A stretch of 64,000 nucleotides of DNA. Origin: JABCZH01 sp963803775. Its GTDB lineage: Bacteria > Acidobacteriota > Terriglobia > Terriglobales > Acidobacteriaceae. The DNA lies in the NCBI GenBank assembly GCA_963803775.1, contig CAWDNS010000001.1:682001-746000 (forward strand). The letters run 5' to 3'. A program made the position numbers and the translations under genes. This document shows positions 8,438-17,128 of the stretch, piece by piece (the first letter of the stretch is position 1; the number at the start of each line of letters is the position of its first letter). The notes beneath the pieces are model-generated. The model did no database searches. It had not been told where the DNA came from and saw only the letters and a list, made by a program, of their open reading frames with translations.

Positions 8438-8474
8438 TATTCCGGGGGGAATCCGGGCCGCTCTGGAGGATGCT

Positions 8475-8954
8475 ATGAGAAAGGGACCATTGCTGTCAGG
8501 GGTCGCGTATTTGGTTTTGTTGATCTCACTGCACGCCCTGGCAAAACAAACAACAGAGGCCGGATACCAGACCGCCACCGTCGTAAGCGTGACAAAGCAC
8601 GTTCCCGCTTCGAACTACCTTGGCGATAACCCGAGCGATGCGCCCCTGCAGGCGCGCGACTACGCGTACGACATCAGTATCCGTCTGAACTGTAACCTAT
8701 ACGTTGGCCGTTACGAATCCGCGTTAAAATACCTGCCGTCCGTATTCGCTCCCAATCACGAGGTAGATGTGCGCCTGCGGAAACACATCATGTACGTCAG
8801 CCTGCCTTTCAGCGATGAAGAAGTGATGATGGGAATCGTCGCTCACAGACGGGTGAAAGACGAGGTGTGCGCAGAAACTGCACCAGCGGCATCGACCGGC
8901 CAAATATCATACCATCAGTCAACTCTAAGCAAGTTCAAAGGAGGACTTGTATGA
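8475..8954 (+). CDS. secreted hypothetical protein
   Basis: A 159-residue protein with an N-terminal signal peptide (MRKGPLLSGVAYLVLLISLHALA, cleavage probably near residue 23). The mature part contains RLNCNLYVGRYESALKYLPSVF and LRKHIMYVSLPFSDEEVMMGIVAHRR; I recall similar short secreted proteins in Acidobacteriota but no assigned function. A GGAGG site lies five bases before the ATG at 8475. Its stop overlaps the next start (ATGA at 8951-8954), so the two are translationally coupled. It is preceded by a leader of consecutive hairpins that may regulate it. Confidence 0.65.
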   Translation: MRKGPLLSGVAYLVLLISLHALAKQTTEAGYQTATVVSVTKHVPASNYLGDNPSDAPLQARDYAYDISIRLNCNLYVGRYESALKYLPSVFAPNHEVDVRLRKHIMYVSLPFSDEEVMMGIVAHRRVKDEVCAETAPAASTGQISYHQSTLSKFKGGLV

Positions 8955-9379
8955 ACCGAACCAAGAATCTGATTGGGGTTACGGCGTTTCTGCTCATCAC
9001 AGTGGGAGCGGTCGCGCAACAATCCGCTACTATGCCGGCGTCTGGTAACGACAGCACCGCACCACCACACCACGTTTCCACGATCCGCGGTTGTCTCGAC
9101 GGTGACCGCGGGAACTATGTGCTCGTGGAAGATAATAGCAGCATGGTGTATGTACTGAAAGGCGTCGGCAACAAACTCGACAGCTATCTCCATCACGATG
9201 TGGAAGTAAAGGGAAGGATGCTAACGGGCACAATCAAGACCGGCGTGCGACCGGAGAAATCTGGCAGTAATCCCAGCGATACGGTGCACGGCGTGGATGG
9301 GGTCCCGTTACAAATCGCAGATGTGCAGACAGACATCCGTATGATCTCGAAGCATTGCAAGGCCGCCGACCAGGAATGA
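8951..9379 (+). CDS. secreted 'GCL'-type OB-fold-like protein
   Basis: A 142-residue exported protein: signal peptide MNRTKNLIGVTAFLLITVGAVAQ, then a single small domain beginning TIRGCLDGDRGNYVLVEDNSS and ending SYLHHDVEVKGRML. This 'GCL ... Y.L.. ... G..V.V.G' pattern is common in short acidobacterial secreted proteins and resembles an OB-fold; the protein at 56199 carries another copy. The start overlaps the preceding stop by four bases and has an AAGGAGG site inside the previous gene (8938-8944). Function unknown. Confidence 0.6.
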   Translation: MNRTKNLIGVTAFLLITVGAVAQQSATMPASGNDSTAPPHHVSTIRGCLDGDRGNYVLVEDNSSMVYVLKGVGNKLDSYLHHDVEVKGRMLTGTIKTGVRPEKSGSNPSDTVHGVDGVPLQIADVQTDIRMISKHCKAADQE

Positions 9380-9489
9380 CGCTCTCTAACTGATGATTCG
9401 GCTACTGGGGCGCGGTGCGGCTTGTTATCGTCTGTAATTCCGACCCGCGTGGCAGCCGAGACTGATATCCACGATTGATGAAGGTACCC

Positions 9490-10737
9490 ATGAATAAACG
9501 GTATGTCTTGATTGCGGTTGGGGGTCTGGCTCTGGTCGTGCTCATTGCTGCCATCGAGTATCGGGTCAGAGATCGTGACGCCGATCCCAAGGCAGCAGAA
9601 ATACCCACCGCCACGGTGGCAATGTCGAAGCGTGGTGTGCTTTCGAATACGCTCACACTGGCCGGGCAGTTCCAGCCGTATCAGGAAATTGAGGTGCACG
9701 CCAAGGTTTCCGGCTACGTGCGACATATCTATGTGGACATTGGCGACCGCGTGCGCGCCGGTGAGACGCTGGCAGTACTTGAAATCCCGGAATTGGATGC
9801 CCAGCTAAAGGGAACCCAGGCGGAGCTCCTCCATAGTAAAGACGAAGTCGTTCGCGCCGAAAACGAAGTCATTCGCGCCGAGTCCGATTATTCCGCGTTG
9901 CATGCTGCCTACACTCGCTTGCAACAAGCCGCTACGGCTCGCCCCGGCCTAATTGCCGAGCAAGAACTCGACGATTCCCGCTCCAAGGATTTGGCAGCCC
10001 AAGCGCAAGTCGATGCTGCGAAAGCCGGACTCGCGGCAGCCCGGCAACAAACGGACGTGTCGGACGCGGACCGCATGCGGGTAGGCGCGCTGGCCGCGTA
10101 CGCCACGGTTACAGCCCCGCTGACCGGCGTTATTACCTGGCGATACGCCGACACGGGCGCCCTCATCCAAGCAGGAACGGCCTCAAACACACAGTCGATG
10201 CCGCTGGTAAAGCTGGCCCAAAGCGATATTTTGCGTCTGCGTTTGCCCGTGCCAGAGTCCGCAGTTCCTTACATCCACGCTGGCGCTGTCGTGCAGGTAC
10301 AAGTCAAGGCGATAGGACGGACTTTTTCGGGAAAAGTGGTGCGGTTCACACGGTCGATCAGCCTGGACACCCGCACCATGGAAACCGAAATCGACGTCGA
10401 AAATGCTGACTTGTCGCTCACCCCTGGCATGTATGCCGATACCTCAATTGAGCTAGCGCACAAGGAGAACGCGCTATCTGTTCCCGTGCAGGCGGTGATT
10501 CAGGGTGCGAACGAGCACTATGTCCTGGTCGTTGATGGGCAGGATCATGTCCAAAAACGAGCGGTAGAGTTGGGAGAGCAAACTTCAAATCGCGCCGAGA
10601 TTCTGAACGGCCTTTCGGAAAAGGAACAAGTGATCGTCGGTGGCCAGTCAAACTACCAGACCGGCGAACTGGTGAAGCCCATTCTGGAGCGGGAGCCAAG
10701 TGATACGGGCGAAAATCAGACGGGGGCGCAAAAGTAA
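9490..10737 (+). CDS. RND efflux periplasmic adaptor (membrane fusion protein)
   Basis: A 415-residue HlyD/AcrA-type adaptor that links an inner-membrane RND pump to an outer-membrane TolC channel. It has an N-terminal signal-anchor (residues 4-22), a barrel-sandwich half motif (EVHAKVSGYVRHIYVDIGDRVRAGETLAVLEIPEL), a coiled-coil hairpin (about residues 100-190), the second lipoyl half (ATVTAPLTGVITWRYADTGALIQAG) and a beta-barrel (RLRLPVPESAVPYIHAG). The ATG at 9490 is preceded by AAGG; an ATG at 9478 is also possible. Its stop overlaps the pump start (TAATG), so it is the first gene of a three-gene efflux operon. Confidence 0.9.
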   Translation: MNKRYVLIAVGGLALVVLIAAIEYRVRDRDADPKAAEIPTATVAMSKRGVLSNTLTLAGQFQPYQEIEVHAKVSGYVRHIYVDIGDRVRAGETLAVLEIPELDAQLKGTQAELLHSKDEVVRAENEVIRAESDYSALHAAYTRLQQAATARPGLIAEQELDDSRSKDLAAQAQVDAAKAGLAAARQQTDVSDADRMRVGALAAYATVTAPLTGVITWRYADTGALIQAGTASNTQSMPLVKLAQSDILRLRLPVPESAVPYIHAGAVVQVQVKAIGRTFSGKVVRFTRSISLDTRTMETEIDVENADLSLTPGMYADTSIELAHKENALSVPVQAVIQGANEHYVLVVDGQDHVQKRAVELGEQTSNRAEILNGLSEKEQVIVGGQSNYQTGELVKPILEREPSDTGENQTGAQK

Positions 10738-13700
10738 TGCCCAGGTTCGCTCTCAAATATCCATTCTTCATCATTATGCTTTGCCTGGTGGTAGCGGTGG
10801 TTGGCGTCACCACCGTGGTGCGGATGCCGGTCGATCTGTTTCCCGAAATTAAGATTCCGGTGGTGGTGGTGGCGACCTTCTATGCAGGGATGCCTCCAGA
10901 GCAAATCGAAGCCGACATCACCGACACCTTCGAGCGATTCTTCACCCTGGGAAGCAATATCGATCACATAGAATCGCGCTCTTTGACCGGCGTCAGCCTG
11001 ATCAAGATTTATTTCAAGCCGGGGACCGACGGCAATGCTGCGCTGAGCAATATCGCGAATCTAGCGATGGCGGACCTTCGGCGTCTCCCGCAAGGCACAT
11101 TGCCCCCGGTGGTACTGAAGTTCGATGCTTCTAGCCTTCCTGTTTGTCTGGTAACGCTGAAGGGGCAGGGACTGGATGAGACTCGTCTAAAAGACCTGGC
11201 GCAATTTCAGGTCCGTAATCAGATCGCAAACGTTCCCGGCGCGTCTGTGCCGCAGCCGTTCGGCGGCCGTTATCGCCAGATCATGGTGTACGTCGATCCA
11301 GTAAAGCTGGAGGCGCACCAACTTAGTTTGATGGACGTGGTTCATGCGGTGAATGAGTCAAACCTCATTCTTCCCGCTGGCGACGTTCGCATAGGACCCA
11401 AGGATTTCAACATCTATGCCAACGCGCAATTGCCAAATACCGAAGAGATCAATCGCATACCGCTGAAGACGGTGGGCAACGCCTCGGTGATGGTCGCCGA
11501 TGTCGGTGAGGCCAAAGACTCGGGCACGATTCAAACCAACATCGTCCGTATTGACGGACAGCAATCCGTCTACATCCCTGTACTCAAGCAAGGCGGCGAC
11601 AGCAACACCATCACCATCGTGAACGGAATCAAGGCGGCGATCACTGATCTGTTGGACATTCCGAAATCGCTCAAGACGGCGGTGGTCTTTGATCAATCTC
11701 TCTTCGTCAAGAGTGCCATCAAGAATGTGCTCAAGGAAGGAGGCATTGGACTGCTGCTGACGGCCATCATGATTCTGGTTTTCCTGGGGAGTCCGCGGGC
11801 CACATTTGCCGTACTTCTATCGATTCCTCTTTCTGCGCTGGTGTGTCTTCTGATCATGAATGCCATGGGCGGATCGATCAATGTCATGCTGCTTAGCGGT
11901 TTGGCGCTGGCCTTTTCACGCCTTATCGACGATTCCGTGGTGGTACTGGAAAACATCTTCCGTTATATGGAAATCGGTGAAACGCCTGGAGTGGCGGCCG
12001 AAAAAGGAGGGATGGAAGTCTCGCTGGCTGTCCTGGCCGCAACTTCCACGACTTCCATCGTATTTTTCCCAGTTACCTTTTTTTACGGCGTCAGCCGGTA
12101 TCTTTTTATTGATCTCGCTTTGGGCGTAGTTTTGTCCATCTTTGCCTCATACATCTTCGCTATGACGGTGGTCCCGCTTTATTGCGCGAAGTTCATCCAC
12201 CTCGAGGATGTGGAGGGAAATATCGAGCATGAGTCCGACCACACGCCGGCTTCACAATCGCTCTTCCGTAGGTTCCTCGGCCGCTTCAATGAACTCTTCC
12301 AAAAGCTCTTGGAGCGTTACGAGATTTGGGTGACTCGCGCCCTAGCGCGGCCCGGTAGAACCGTCGCGTTAATTGTCGGCGGCATCGCCATAGTGCTGAT
12401 TGCAGTCTTTCCGTTCGTCGGAACCGCCTATTTTCCGCGCACTGATCCCGGCCAGTTCGTCATCAACGTCAAAGCTCCGAGCGGTTCCCGCCTCGAGGTC
12501 AGCAATCAATACATCGCGCGCGTCGAACAAGATATTCGCCAGGTTATTCCTGCACATGATCTTGGCATGATCGTCTCCAACATAGGGATCACGCCGGATT
12601 TGTCCGCCATGTACACCAGCAACTCCTCGATGGACACGGCGTTCGTCCAGGTGAGCCTGCAAGAAGACCACTCCGTCGGGAGTTATGAATATATGCGGCG
12701 GGTTCGCCGCAAACTCTCAGAGGACTTGCCGGAACTGAATACCTACTTTCAAGCGGGCGGGTTGGTCGATTCCGTGATCAACCTGGGTTTGCCGGCGCCA
12801 ATTGATGTCCAGGTTAGGGGCAATGATTTGAATAGCGCTTTTGCGATGGCGTCAGATATCGCGAGGCAGATCCGGGCGCAAAAAGGCGTGAGCAGTGTAC
12901 TCATTCCCCAGGATTTGCTTTATCCGGGGCTGGAGCTAAATATCGACCGTGAACGAGCCAGCCTGATCGGGCTTTCACCCAAACAAGTAATGGACAATGT
13001 CATTACCGCGCTGACTTCTAACGGCATGATCGAACCCAGCTACTGGATCGATCCTAAGACCGGCAACAACTACATGTTTACGGTGCAGTACTTCGACCAG
13101 CAGATTCAGAACATGAGCATGGAGGATTTCAAACAAATTCCACTGCGCGCCGCCAATATCTCTAGTTACACGCCTTTGCAATCAGTGGCTGACATCAAGC
13201 CCATCAACACTCCGACTGAAGTCGATCATTACCAACTCCAGCGCGTGATCGACATCTACGTGATGCCATCAACCGAGGCGTTAGGGGACGTAAACAGTGA
13301 GGTAAACAAAATAGTCGGCCATCTAAAGTTGCCGGAAAACGTGCGGGTCAGCGTGCTCGGATCGGTGGTCGGAATGCAGGAGTCATTCAAACGCTTTTCT
13401 ATCGGCCTCGCGCTCGCCATCGTGCTCGTCTATCTCGTCTTGATGGCCCAATTTGCTTCCTTCATCGATCCACTGATCATTCTTATGGCGATTCCTCCAG
13501 GCTTGGCGGGAGTGGTTCTGATCCTCTGGCTCACCCATAGCACCTTCAACATTATGTCGCTCATGGGAGTCATCATGATGACCGGGATCGTAGTTTCCAA
13601 CAGTATTCTGATTGTTGAATTTGTCCGTCAGCTGCGTAAGGAAGATTTTTCGCTGCAAGAGGCTCTCGTTCGGGCATGCAAGATTCGGTTGCGGCCCATT

Positions 13701-13904
13701 CTAATGACCTCGCTGGCTACTTTGTTGGGCATGCTTCCGATGGCGCTGGGCATCGAGACCGGCAGCGAGCAATACGCTCCCCTGGCACGCGCCGTCATTG
13801 GCGGGCTTGCGGTTTCGGTTATTGTCACAGTCTTCCTGGTGCCGGCGGTCTATCTCATGGTTCACGGAAAAGAAAAAGATCAGCGGGAGGAGCAGTCTGT
13901 ATGA
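10737..13904 (+). CDS. RND (AcrB/MexB-like) efflux transporter permease
   Basis: A 1055-residue inner-membrane pump, full length for the RND superfamily. The first transmembrane helix (FFIIMLCLVVAVVGVTTVV), the large periplasmic loops, the helix-4 proton-relay acidic pair in LIDDSVVVLENI, and the second-half helices (IGLALAIVLVYLVLMAQFAS, LMGVIMMTGIVVSNSILIVEF) are all visible. It exports small molecules by proton antiport in a tripartite complex with the adaptor before it and the TolC-like protein after it. The LALAFSRLIDDS version of helix 4 differs from the classic GLVVDDAI. The gene overlaps its neighbours by one and four bases. Substrate not predictable. Confidence 0.92.
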   Translation: MPRFALKYPFFIIMLCLVVAVVGVTTVVRMPVDLFPEIKIPVVVVATFYAGMPPEQIEADITDTFERFFTLGSNIDHIESRSLTGVSLIKIYFKPGTDGNAALSNIANLAMADLRRLPQGTLPPVVLKFDASSLPVCLVTLKGQGLDETRLKDLAQFQVRNQIANVPGASVPQPFGGRYRQIMVYVDPVKLEAHQLSLMDVVHAVNESNLILPAGDVRIGPKDFNIYANAQLPNTEEINRIPLKTVGNASVMVADVGEAKDSGTIQTNIVRIDGQQSVYIPVLKQGGDSNTITIVNGIKAAITDLLDIPKSLKTAVVFDQSLFVKSAIKNVLKEGGIGLLLTAIMILVFLGSPRATFAVLLSIPLSALVCLLIMNAMGGSINVMLLSGLALAFSRLIDDSVVVLENIFRYMEIGETPGVAAEKGGMEVSLAVLAATSTTSIVFFPVTFFYGVSRYLFIDLALGVVLSIFASYIFAMTVVPLYCAKFIHLEDVEGNIEHESDHTPASQSLFRRFLGRFNELFQKLLERYEIWVTRALARPGRTVALIVGGIAIVLIAVFPFVGTAYFPRTDPGQFVINVKAPSGSRLEVSNQYIARVEQDIRQVIPAHDLGMIVSNIGITPDLSAMYTSNSSMDTAFVQVSLQEDHSVGSYEYMRRVRRKLSEDLPELNTYFQAGGLVDSVINLGLPAPIDVQVRGNDLNSAFAMASDIARQIRAQKGVSSVLIPQDLLYPGLELNIDRERASLIGLSPKQVMDNVITALTSNGMIEPSYWIDPKTGNNYMFTVQYFDQQIQNMSMEDFKQIPLRAANISSYTPLQSVADIKPINTPTEVDHYQLQRVIDIYVMPSTEALGDVNSEVNKIVGHLKLPENVRVSVLGSVVGMQESFKRFSIGLALAIVLVYLVLMAQFASFIDPLIILMAIPPGLAGVVLILWLTHSTFNIMSLMGVIMMTGIVVSNSILIVEFVRQLRKEDFSLQEALVRACKIRLRPILMTSLATLLGMLPMALGIETGSEQYAPLARAVIGGLAVSVIVTVFLVPAVYLMVHGKEKDQREEQSV

Positions 13905-15286
13905 CAAGGAGATCGACGTATCTGCTGAGTGGTCTGGTGGTGTCGACGCTGTGCTTTGCTCAATCGGCGATCATTCTCCAGAACCCATCTGACGGTTCAC
14001 TGGGTTCGTTTGCGGCGCCTACGGACGCACAAAGCATGGCGTCGCAGCGTGCTCAAAGCTCCACGAACGCAACCCATCTTTCCGTGAAAGATGCGGAAGG
14101 GATTGCTCTCAAAAATAATCCAGCGATTTCCGTAGCCCGCCTCGAAGCGCTGGCATCACAGCAGGTCACGCGGGAAGTTCGGTCGAGTCTTTGGCCGCAG
14201 GCTTATGCCAACTTTACAGGAGTCGATTCGCGGGACGAAAGCCGGATCACCGCCGGCGCGCTGACCAATTCCCAGATATTTCCTCGTGCTGCCGCGGGCG
14301 CGAGTGTTAGCCAACTCATCACAGACTTTGGCCATACCACCAATTTAGTCGCAAGTGCGCGTCTCCATGCTCAAGCGGAGAACCAGAACGCGATCGCGAC
14401 CAAAGAACAAGTGCTGCTAGCGGTAGATCAAGCCTTTTACGGAACTCTCCAGACTCACGCCGTGCTGCGAGTGGCGGAACAGACTGTAGCTTCCCGCCAA
14501 TTGCTGGCCGATCAGGTGGGGGCTTTGACTAAGAACAAACTGAAGTCAGATCTTGACCTCAGTTTTGCCAATGTAAATCTCGCCCAAGCAAAGCTGCTGT
14601 ACCTTGATGCTTTGAATAATGATAAGTCTGCTATGGCCAGCCTTTCGGCAATTCTGGGATACTCCACACTAGAAAACTTTGTCCTCGCGGAAGACCCCGA
14701 ACCACTCATGCCGCCAGCTGCGGATGTCGATCAGTTGATCGCGGATGCCTTCAGCGTACGTCCGGAAATTCTCAGTTTGGAGTTCGAATCGCAATCGGCG
14801 GAAAAACTTCACCGGGCGGATCGGGATCAGTTGCTGCCAACCATCAGTGCGCTGGGCGCGATTGGCGACGCGCCGTTTCGTGATGACCACATTCAGAGTG
14901 AGTATGGTGCGGTCGGTGTAAACATGCAGGTCCCGATCTTCAACGGATTCCTTTATACCGCGAAATCCCACGAATCCGATTTGCAAGCCCAGGCCGCAGT
15001 TAAGAGATTGGCCGATCTTCGCAACCGGATTTCGCGAGATGTGCGCACTAGTTGGCTGAATGCCAATACAGCCTACGACCGCGTCAGTGTGAACGAGCAA
15101 TTGTTGGCCCAGGCGAACCTGGCACTGGACCTGGCCCAGACCAGGTACAAACTCGGTTTAAGTTCCATCGTCGAACTCAGCCAGGCACAGCTTCAGCAAA
15201 CGCAAGCGGAGATTGGAAGCGCGCAGGCGGGGTACGAGTATCGTCTTGCCCTGGCCATGCTGCGTTACCAGACAACCGGGTTGTGA
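13901..15286 (+). CDS. TolC-family outer-membrane efflux protein
   Basis: A 461-residue outer-membrane channel of the TolC family. After a signal peptide (MTRRSTYLLSGLVVSTLCFAQ) come two similar halves rich in long helices, for example LSVKDAEGIALKNNPAISVARLEAL and the C-terminal LAQTRYKLGLSSIVELSQAQLQQTQAEIG, the family's conserved region. The ATG at 13901 overlaps the RND stop (ATGA) and has GGGAGG upstream; the longer in-frame extension lies inside the pump gene and is not real. It completes the export path to the outside. Confidence 0.88.
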   Translation: MTRRSTYLLSGLVVSTLCFAQSAIILQNPSDGSLGSFAAPTDAQSMASQRAQSSTNATHLSVKDAEGIALKNNPAISVARLEALASQQVTREVRSSLWPQAYANFTGVDSRDESRITAGALTNSQIFPRAAAGASVSQLITDFGHTTNLVASARLHAQAENQNAIATKEQVLLAVDQAFYGTLQTHAVLRVAEQTVASRQLLADQVGALTKNKLKSDLDLSFANVNLAQAKLLYLDALNNDKSAMASLSAILGYSTLENFVLAEDPEPLMPPAADVDQLIADAFSVRPEILSLEFESQSAEKLHRADRDQLLPTISALGAIGDAPFRDDHIQSEYGAVGVNMQVPIFNGFLYTAKSHESDLQAQAAVKRLADLRNRISRDVRTSWLNANTAYDRVSVNEQLLAQANLALDLAQTRYKLGLSSIVELSQAQLQQTQAEIGSAQAGYEYRLALAMLRYQTTGL

Positions 15287-15415
15287 TCGGTTGGCGTGGT
15301 GTTCAAGGGACTCTGGGCTTTGCAATTTTTACCGCCGCTCGAACATTCTTCCTAGCGGGGGTCGGGTCTTGGTAAAGTGAAACCTCGCCAGTATCTTCCT
15401 GATTCAACCACTTAC

Positions 15416-15442
15416 GGGGTTTGGCAGGCCTACTGCTACCCC
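15416..15442 (+). promoter_or_regulatory. leader hairpin upstream of PEGA gene
   Basis: GGGGT (15416-15420) pairs with ACCCC (15438-15442), enclosing GCAG/CTGC (15424-15436) with a GCCTA loop. It lies about 25 bases before the start codon, just ahead of the ribosome site. It could be an attenuator or the end of a riboswitch; the T stretch after it is short. Confidence 0.35.
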
Positions 15443-15466
15443 TTCTGAGTGGCAAGGAGGCCCATT

Positions 15467-16132
15467 ATGAAAAATTTCCTCCAACGAATACATCCATCTC
15501 TGTGGATCTTGCTAGTGGTTCCTGTATTACTTCTTAGTCACGTGGCGAATGCCGAGAACCATGTGATGGGAGAGATTCAGTTCGAAGGTAAATCCCATGT
15601 CGAAAAAACTTCTGGAGTCTGGGTGGATGGAGAGTACGTCGGGTATCTGAAAGAGCTTAAGGGGGCAAAGAAAGTTCTGCTGTTACCCGGCGAACACACT
15701 GTTACCGTGCGTCAGGACGGCTACCAGGATTTCACCGAACGGGTCCAAGTCCAGCCTGGAGAGAAACAAATGGTGAATGTAGTCATGGAAAAGGCGCCTA
15801 CCGGTCCGCTTCCTGCGGTGACAGCCACCGTTAAGATCACGGTACATCCATCAAGGGCGGCAGTTTTCTTGGATGGACTTTTCGTTGGCCATGTAGGCGA
15901 ATTTGAGGGTGCAGGCCGAGGAATGCTGGTTGCACCGGGGACGCATCAGATCCGAATTGCCCTTCCTGGCTACCAGACTTTTGAGACCGACATCGATCCG
16001 ATCGCGAATCAGAAGGTCGAAGTTAAGACTGACCTGGTAAAGAACGGTGCCGCTCCCGCAGAGCCGTTGGTAAAGCCGGAAATAAGTGATGGGTCGGGGA
16101 CCGGGAACGGCGCAGTAACTTCGGGTCGCTGA
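15467..16132 (+). CDS. secreted protein with two PEGA domains
   Basis: A 221-residue exported protein. After a signal peptide (about residues 1-30, ending SHVANA) there are two PEGA-type repeats: GVWVDGEYVGYLKELKGAKKVLL...GEHTVTVRQDGYQDF and AAVFLDGLFVGHVGEFEGAGRGML...GTHQIRIALPGYQTF. PEGA domains are small surface or periplasmic beta-folds of unclear role, abundant in Acidobacteriota. The ATG at 15467 is preceded by AAGGAGG (15454-15460). The tail is Pro/Gly rich. It may be regulated by the hairpin leader before it. Confidence 0.8.
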   Translation: MKNFLQRIHPSLWILLVVPVLLLSHVANAENHVMGEIQFEGKSHVEKTSGVWVDGEYVGYLKELKGAKKVLLLPGEHTVTVRQDGYQDFTERVQVQPGEKQMVNVVMEKAPTGPLPAVTATVKITVHPSRAAVFLDGLFVGHVGEFEGAGRGMLVAPGTHQIRIALPGYQTFETDIDPIANQKVEVKTDLVKNGAAPAEPLVKPEISDGSGTGNGAVTSGR

Positions 16133-16151
16133 AGTATTTACGGACGTGAGC

Positions 16152-16940
16152 TTACAGGCCCAGCAGGTTGGGACGTAGTTTGGCGTACCCGTGCTCTTGC
16201 GCCCAGAGATCGAGTGGAACCGAAGCCAGTTCATCCACCAGCGGGTCCGCCAAGCCGTTCTTTGCAAGATCGACGGCCTTGATATAGGTGTGGCAGGCAT
16301 CGCAGCACTCAACGCGGATGTGGGGAAATTGTTCGGCAGTGTAGACCGGAAGTTTGGCTTGGTCTTCCTGGCCGCATCCCGCGCAGACGACGCGACGGAA
16401 TTCCCATTCGCAGAGGCAAAAGCCGCAGACCAGGTTGCGTCGCGCGCCATCGCCCTGGGGGCGAAGCACGGCAAGGGTGGGCCTCCGATTACAGAACGGG
16501 CACAGCCCGTGGCTATAACCGTTGAGTTGCAGGCCCGCCCGCAAGCGGGCGAACTCAGCGCAGGGCTGAAGAAAGGCGTACGCCAGGAATTCCTCAGGAG
16601 CGTCGGGTTGCCCATCGGCCATTGACCAGGTGTGGTTCAGCAGATCAGGCCAGGAGCCAGGAGATAAACGCAGATCGCGTGAGACTTGGGCAAATTGAGC
16701 CGGAGCTTTCCCTTCTATCAGCTCGAGAAAAACCGGGAAGCCAGCCAAAAGCTGCGGAGACTCCGGCAGGCTCGAAAGCGAGATTGGAGACTTGTTCGCG
16801 GAATGCTCAAAGCTCCGGTAGAGGTTTTCCTGGAACCGGGCAACGTAGACGTAAAAGCCAAGGATTTCTGCCGCAAACTGGTGTTGTACAGCGAGCTGTT
16901 CAGCCCGACGGATGCGCTTCTGCCATGCAGTAGTAGCCAC
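16152..16940 (-). CDS. fdhE: formate dehydrogenase accessory protein FdhE
   Basis: A 262-residue cytosolic protein needed for maturation of exported formate dehydrogenase. The C-terminal half is a rubredoxin-like metal-binding region with four cysteine pairs: GLCPFCNRRP, LVCGFCLCEW, VCAGCGQED and ECCDACHTYIKAVDL. The LAVLRP...RRNLVC spacing also fits FdhE. It is transcribed away from the formate dehydrogenase operon, sharing a 188-base divergent promoter region. The start at 16940 gives a normal-length family member. FdhE's presence supports the formate dehydrogenase being active and assembled through the Tat pathway. Confidence 0.88.
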   Translation of the reverse strand: MATTAWQKRIRRAEQLAVQHQFAAEILGFYVYVARFQENLYRSFEHSANKSPISLSSLPESPQLLAGFPVFLELIEGKAPAQFAQVSRDLRLSPGSWPDLLNHTWSMADGQPDAPEEFLAYAFLQPCAEFARLRAGLQLNGYSHGLCPFCNRRPTLAVLRPQGDGARRNLVCGFCLCEWEFRRVVCAGCGQEDQAKLPVYTAEQFPHIRVECCDACHTYIKAVDLAKNGLADPLVDELASVPLDLWAQEHGYAKLRPNLLGL

Positions 16941-17031
16941 CGGGCGATTATGGGGCTTCGACTTGCTGCACGCAACTGTATGGGCTTGACCCGATTGTTT
17001 TCTTGTCCTGCTTTTGACAGTTGGGGGGCGT

Positions 17032-17061
17032 TTGACTGGGATGAGCCAAGCGAGCTATAGT
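17032..17061 (+). promoter_or_regulatory. sigma70-type promoter for formate dehydrogenase operon
   Basis: TTGACT (17032-17037) and TATAGT (17056-17061) are separated by 18 bases and lie about 67 bases before the start codon at 17129. This is the best match in the fdhE-fdn divergent region. Confidence 0.5.
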
Positions 17062-17128
17062 TTCCTGCAAATCGGTGTCCGTCTCGTGCCTGATGTCGGA
17101 TTGCGATTCCAGCGGTCGGAGGATGCAC

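Noticed and set aside
8341..8470. tRNA or cyclic-di-GMP (GEMM) riboswitch in the 8475 leader
   Set aside because: A T-loop-like TTCGAA occurs but no cloverleaf forms, and the conserved GEMM sequence blocks are missing.
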